In this document: positions 5,868 through 8,511 of the stretch, one piece after another
How positions within the stretch are numbered: position 1 is the first letter of the stretch
Layout: the number at the start of each line of letters is the position of its first letter
Assembly: GCA_028289265.1 (NCBI GenBank)
Contig: JAQGGU010000093.1
Span: 1 to 8,511, forward strand
From: Candidatus Saccharimonadota bacterium
GTDB taxonomy: Bacteria; Patescibacteriota; Saccharimonadia; Saccharimonadales; UBA4665
Direction: 5' to 3'
DNA: 8,511 nt
Made by a program: the position numbers and the translations under genes
Notes under the pieces: model-generated
Database searches by the model: none
What the model saw: the letters and a program-made list of their open reading frames with translations, nothing else
What the model was told of the DNA's origin: nothing

Positions 5868-6052
5868 CTCTTCATACCTTGCCTACCTATATAGTCCCCT
5901 CTTTGCAATCTAACGCCATTTTTCCTGCGTATCATCAAGTATGACCCACCCATCGAACGCAAGCTGTCTGTTTTCATACTATCCGACACCACCACTACCG
6001 CATATTAGCCGAAGCCGGCGCCCTCCCGGGCTGTACCGTCATCTATTCTTGA
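5868..6052. other. Intergenic stretch upstream of the transferase
   Basis: No gene is supported here. TATATA-like sequence near 5887-5893 could be a -10 box for the minus-strand transferase, but no matching -35 was found. A plus-strand frame from 5941 to 6258 crosses the terminator and the end of the next gene and is judged spurious. A GC-rich patch at about 6013-6035 stands out from its surroundings without explanation. Confidence 0.4.
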
Positions 6053-6094
6053 CCAATAAAAAAGTCCAACTTTGCAGCTGGGCTCTTTTATTGG
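6053..6094 (-). terminator. Hairpin terminator of the membrane protein gene
   Basis: Arms CCAATAAAA (6053-6061) and TTTTATTGG (6086-6094) pair perfectly. After one A-C mismatch (6062 and 6085) the inner arms AGTCC and GGGCT pair around a 12-base loop. On the minus strand the inner stem runs into six T residues, then ATT. It lies 41 bases after the stop of the membrane protein gene, as expected for its terminator. The A/T arms make it potentially active in both directions. It shares its layout with the hairpin at 8463-8511. Confidence 0.8.
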
Positions 6095-6135
6095 TGGAGC
6101 TAGTTGAAAATAGTTTACACCCACTTACTTTGGAA

Positions 6136-7413
6136 CTACTGCTTCACCCTGGTCCACTTACCCTGTGGATATTCGGTTTCAATCCAGTCGTCTATTGTTA
6201 TATAAAGTTTTTTGGTGTTGTAACAAGATTGTCGGAATTGCCTTGCCGTGTCCTGTAATGCTGTCGTCATTGACTTGGAAGCAAACACATAAGAGCTCGG
6301 TGAGCCTTCCGATATTTCAATGCCCGTACTTGATTGCTCAGCTTTATTCAACCAAGATTTAGTATTCGCATCCTTTACTAAGTTTATGTCTGTATAACCA
6401 ACGAAGTAATCTGCTTTGCAGTTTTGCATAAAGTTAATCGCTTCATCTTTAGTTTTTCCTGATTGCGTACTGTTTACGACTACACCCTTAAAATACCATT
6501 TCCCATCTTTATATTGCTCGTATGTGCCGTCGTGCCAGAATTGAAGGTTCGCACAAGTTTTCTGTGCCTCTCGTGCAATCGGCAATAATTCTGGAATAAG
6601 TTTGTCAGCAATGCTTATTCTAGACAGCTGTCCGTCTACTTTGGTTAGGACTACACCAGTAGAAGATAGCTCGCCCCACCCGCCATTGGCTGGGTCGCTT
6701 TTATCGGTCTGATTTGTATAATAAAACCCTATCAGCTTACAAGTCATTAGCAACTGTATAGCTTCTTCTTTGGTGATTTCTGGCTTAGCATTGGCTGCCG
6801 CAAACTCTTGTTGACTATGTTCACTTTTTTGTCTTGATTCCTCAGATAGTTTTTTCGGATAGACAGTCAACCCGTAGACGTTGTAAGCACCATACAGAAC
6901 AAGTAAGCCTGAAATAACCAACGATAAGATACAAAAAATAAGCCCCTTGCCGTGTGGCTTGTGTTTTCTCATATAAATTGGCAATCCAATCAGATTGACC
7001 AATGAAATTATCGCTACCGCAGGGACAACCGTTACAAATAAAATCAAAGCAATGAACTCAGTGCCTGATACACCAGCTTTAGCTTGCTGACTTGCCCAAA
7101 ACATTACTAGGAAAAACAGTGCTATTCCTGCTGCTTGCAAAGTACCTAAAACTATAAAGAAGTAACGCCATTTTGACGGTTTTTGGTCATATAGCTGCTC
7201 AATTTGGCCGCTGGACACAGGTGTTTGCTGAGAAAATGGCTGCCCATTTACCACCCCAGTTGGCAGGGGGGCAGTTTGCATAGCAGGAGTAGGCAGTGGC
7301 TGTGGACTTGCAGGATTTGCATTGATTGATGTAGGTTGAATGATCTGCCCACCATTAGCTGAATCATCTGTTGGACTAGATTTCGGATTAGGCTGTTGAT
7401 TATCTTCGGGCAT
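6136..7413 (-). CDS. Three-helix membrane protein with duplicated Cys domain
   Basis: This 425-residue membrane protein is of no family I recognise. Numbering from the ATG at 7413, residues 1-80 are a Pro/Gln/Asn/Ser-rich disordered tail, three membrane helices follow at about 83-106, 120-146 and 155-180, and the rest is soluble. The soluble part contains two similar copies (about 213-309 and 320-423). Each begins ITKEEAI or KTKDEAI, has a Cys-Lys pair soon after (Cys225, Cys332), a second Cys 62 or 65 residues later (Cys287, Cys397), a SSTG motif and an ending GKW. Each copy may hold one disulfide if it lies outside the cell. Alternative in-frame starts are ATG 7434 and TTG 7464. I chose 7413 because AAAGG precedes it, and a possible promoter (TTGCTT, 17 bases, TACTAT at 7436-7441) would start transcription downstream of 7434. 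The function is unknown. Confidence 0.8.
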   Translation of the reverse strand: MPEDNQQPNPKSSPTDDSANGGQIIQPTSINANPASPQPLPTPAMQTAPLPTGVVNGQPFSQQTPVSSGQIEQLYDQKPSKWRYFFIVLGTLQAAGIALFFLVMFWASQQAKAGVSGTEFIALILFVTVVPAVAIISLVNLIGLPIYMRKHKPHGKGLIFCILSLVISGLLVLYGAYNVYGLTVYPKKLSEESRQKSEHSQQEFAAANAKPEITKEEAIQLLMTCKLIGFYYTNQTDKSDPANGGWGELSSTGVVLTKVDGQLSRISIADKLIPELLPIAREAQKTCANLQFWHDGTYEQYKDGKWYFKGVVVNSTQSGKTKDEAINFMQNCKADYFVGYTDINLVKDANTKSWLNKAEQSSTGIEISEGSPSSYVFASKSMTTALQDTARQFRQSCYNTKKLYITIDDWIETEYPQGKWTRVKQ

Positions 7414-7941
7414 ATTGGTTTTAACCTTTAGCATAATAGTAGGGGTAAGGAAGCTAAAAAGCAATTAACAATAACGCATACACATTGATGCCGCACAATA
7501 AGGCGTTCGGGTAATTTTTTGCGACAAGTCAACAAGAATTATAAGGTTGGCCAATTAACGAGCGTGGGCTTCATCAATCTATAACAACGCCCGAAGAGCT
7601 CCAAGAGTGTAAGTACCTTATATTCCGAAGCAAAATTATTGTTCGGCCAGATGGAAATGTTTACACCCCTGATATCAGTCGCATTTACTCCTTACAAATG
7701 GAAAACGACGACCCGAAAGTCGCAATATGGTGGACCATATAAGAGAGTTGACACCACATACATTCAGAACTGATGAGGTGGCGTTAAATCCTGTCAGTTC
7801 AATGGTAATCGTACTGAAGTAGTAATAGCCTTGCGTAGCATAGCCCCACTTACCTCTACTAGCCAGTAATGCTCGTTGGGATTCTTCCGATTATTTACGC
7901 AGCTCGCAATTTTTTAAGCCACAGTGGCCCTGTCAATATAA
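7414..7941. other. Long stretch without an intact gene
   Basis: No complete gene is supported in about 530 bases. A possible promoter for the membrane protein lies at 7436-7464, and a perfect TATAAT on the minus strand at 7538-7543 without a convincing -35. On the plus strand, 7545-7742 is an open frame of 65 codons that lacks any usual start codon but reads like ordinary protein. On the minus strand, a frame ending in the same area (about 7800-7915) also lacks a start. These may be remains of decayed genes, or chance. A perfect TTGACA at 7748-7753 on the plus strand has no fitting -10. Confidence 0.45.
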
Positions 7942-7964
7942 AGCACGCCCCGGATGGGCGTGCT
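7942..7964 (-). terminator. Terminator after the repeat protein gene
   Basis: AGCACGCCC and GGGCGTGCT form a perfect nine-base, GC-rich stem around a five-base loop. On the minus strand it is followed at once by TTTATATT and lies 31 bases after the stop of the small repeat protein, the expected place for its terminator. On the plus strand a run of seven T starts ten bases after the stem, too far to be typical. Confidence 0.75.
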
Positions 7965-7995
7965 CCTGCGCTTGTTTTTTTAGTTATCAGTAACG

Positions 7996-8271
7996 TCATG
8001 ATCGGATGATGATGATAACATCACCGTTGCGGTCGAAGCGGTCTTGGCGGTCAAAGCGGTCTTGGCGGTCGAAGCGGTCAAACCGGTCTTGGCGGTCGAA
8101 CCGGTCTTGGCGCCTCCATGAGGAGTGCTGATCCCAGTCGTCCCAACTGCTTGCTGATGTTGATGCTGTTGTTGCTACGCCGCCAAACGTCAAAGCGGCA
8201 ATCAATAAACCGCTAAGCGCCATAGCAGTTCTGTTTATTTTTGGCTTGAGTGATGACATGATGTGTTTCAT
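7996..8271 (-). CDS. Small secreted protein with RQDRFD repeats
   Basis: This 91-residue protein belongs to no family I recognise. A signal peptide covers about residues 1-36 to 40 (basic start, hydrophobic core about 16-33, ending in small Ala/Ser/Thr residues). A Trp/Asp-rich stretch follows (SSWDDWDQHSSW, 41-52). Residues 53-81 are a run of RQDRFD hexads with one shortened RFD unit. The C-terminus is NGDV, four isoleucines, then RS. The mature protein is therefore short, highly charged and evenly loaded with Arg, Asp and Phe, with a very hydrophobic end. No anchor signal or membrane helix is present apart from the signal peptide. The ATG at 8271 has a near-perfect AAGGAGGT five bases upstream; the GTG at 8277 would overlap that site. 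Strong promoter, ribosome site and terminator suggest high expression as a single gene. Surface binding or self-assembly is a guess. Confidence 0.82.
   Translation of the reverse strand: MKHIMSSLKPKINRTAMALSGLLIAALTFGGVATTASTSASSWDDWDQHSSWRRQDRFDRQDRFDRFDRQDRFDRQDRFDRNGDVIIIIRS
8031..8111 (-). repeat. 18-base tandem repeat inside the secreted protein gene
   Basis: Four near-identical 18-base units (8031-8048, 8049-8066, 8076-8093, 8094-8111) and one nine-base half unit (8067-8075) encode the RQDRFD hexads. Units differ at only two positions (GTCGAA or GTCAAA, and AGC or ACC). Such closeness points to recent expansion, and copy number may vary between strains. The short unit keeps the reading frame. 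Confidence 0.95.
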
Positions 8272-8275
8272 GTGC

Positions 8276-8283
8276 ACCTCCTT
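8276..8283 (-). promoter_or_regulatory. Near-perfect Shine-Dalgarno of the repeat protein
   Basis: The minus strand reads AAGGAGGT, complementary to the end of typical 16S rRNA, with five bases between GGAGG and the ATG at 8271. It decides the start against the GTG at 8277, which overlaps it. Confidence 0.85.
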
Positions 8284-8337
8284 ATTATTTAATTTACGTT
8301 ACAAACAGCCGAACCCTGTCCCCCTGTTCTTCAGTAA

Positions 8338-8343
8338 ATTATA
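8338..8343 (-). promoter_or_regulatory. -10 box of the repeat protein promoter
   Basis: The minus strand carries a perfect TATAAT here, with only a weak -35 (CAGACC) 17 bases upstream. Transcription would start near 8331, giving a leader of about 60 bases. A small inverted repeat, GCTTC and GAAGC (8345-8356), lies between the -35 and -10 positions and could bind a regulator. Confidence 0.45.
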
Positions 8344-8462
8344 AGCTTCACGAAGCACCCGGTCTGTGACTTACTCAACTACATAGAGGTGTATAATGCA
8401 GCAATAACACCTCGAATTACCGCCAGGGGTTCACACCATCACGGGCAGTACCTGCATCTAGC

Positions 8463-8511
8463 TCCACCAAAATAAAAACCCCACTTTGAGTGAGGTTCTT
8501 ATTTTGGTGGA
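8463..8511 (-). terminator. Palindromic hairpin terminator at the right edge
   Basis: Outer arms 8463-8475 and 8499-8511 pair over 13 bases (TCCACCAAAATAA with its complement). After an A-C mismatch (8476 and 8498), inner arms 8477-8485 and 8489-8497 pair around a three-base loop. The inner stem has a C-A mismatch on the plus strand but a U-G wobble on the minus strand, and the minus strand then runs into TTTTTATTTT. It most likely ends a minus-strand gene that lies beyond the window. It reaches the last base, so its full extent is not known. Confidence 0.75.

Noticed and set aside
5893..6050. Short plus-strand frames that look protein-like if joined by a frameshift near 5997
   Set aside because: The pieces are only about 35 and 17 codons and lack starts; joining them needs an assumed frameshift, so chance is the simpler view.
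5941..6258. Plus-strand frame of 105 codons
   Set aside because: It runs through the hairpin terminator at 6053-6094 and the end of the membrane protein gene. Its sequence looks like random translation.
6092..8469. Attachment sites of an integrated element, suggested by a 12-base word found twice
   Set aside because: The copies are inverted, not direct, there is no integrase in between, and they sit on terminator hairpins.
8414..8470. Possible tRNA or tmRNA 3' end, suggested by GGTTCA and a GCTCCACCA-like end
   Set aside because: The bases before the supposed acceptor end do not form a T arm, and no matching 5' acceptor strand is found nearby. The ACCA belongs to the hairpin arm.
1..8511. 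CRISPR array, insertion sequence or prophage genes
   Set aside because: No regularly spaced repeats with unique spacers, no transposase or integrase frame, and no phage structural gene was seen on either strand.

Overview
The window is about 8.5 kb of roughly half-GC DNA. Every gene I can support lies on the minus strand, so the natural reading direction is right to left; no convincing plus-strand gene was found. TGA works as an ordinary stop in several genes. The mix of genes suggests a monoderm bacterium: an LPxTG-type surface protein beside a sortase, a membrane-anchored bactofilin-like beta-helix protein, a COG1926-type phosphoribosyltransferase, two NUDIX enzymes and short secreted proteins. 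A Patescibacteria/Saccharibacteria (TM7)-like genome or a deep-branching Gram-positive fits best. This is inference from gene content; no marker gene is present.

Layout from the right edge: a hairpin terminator ends an unseen minus-strand gene beyond position 8511. A short secreted protein with Arg-Gln-Asp-Arg-Phe-Asp repeats (7996-8271) follows with its own promoter, a strong Shine-Dalgarno sequence and a terminator. A 580-base stretch without an intact gene comes next. Then a three-helix membrane protein with a duplicated Cys-containing outer domain (6136-7413) ends at a second hairpin of the same design as the one at the right edge. After a 270-base gap come the phosphoribosyltransferase (5232-5867) and a small alpha/beta hydrolase (4650-5195).

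The centre is a compact surface-protein operon: a 76-residue unknown protein (4230-4460), a DUF3494/ice-binding-like protein with signal peptide and LPNTG anchor (3334-4233, joined by an ATGA overlap), and a sortase (2679-3299) 34 bases further on. Together these look like a self-contained unit that makes one surface protein and anchors it. A 420-base non-coding stretch follows, with a terminator and possible RNA structure. Then come an envelope protein with bactofilin-like repeats (1079-2257) and two NUDIX hydrolases (507-1004 and 22-456).

The most notable pattern concerns translation starts. Three cytosolic enzyme genes (both NUDIX genes and the hydrolase) have an extended -10 box (TGnTAtaaT type) ending 6-7 bases before the ATG and no Shine-Dalgarno, as expected for leaderless mRNAs. 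Three genes for exported proteins instead have clear GGAG/GGAGG sites. Other points are a pair of related palindromic terminator elements, a perfect 8-base-arm palindrome over the hydrolase promoter, and the short secreted RQDRFD-repeat protein.
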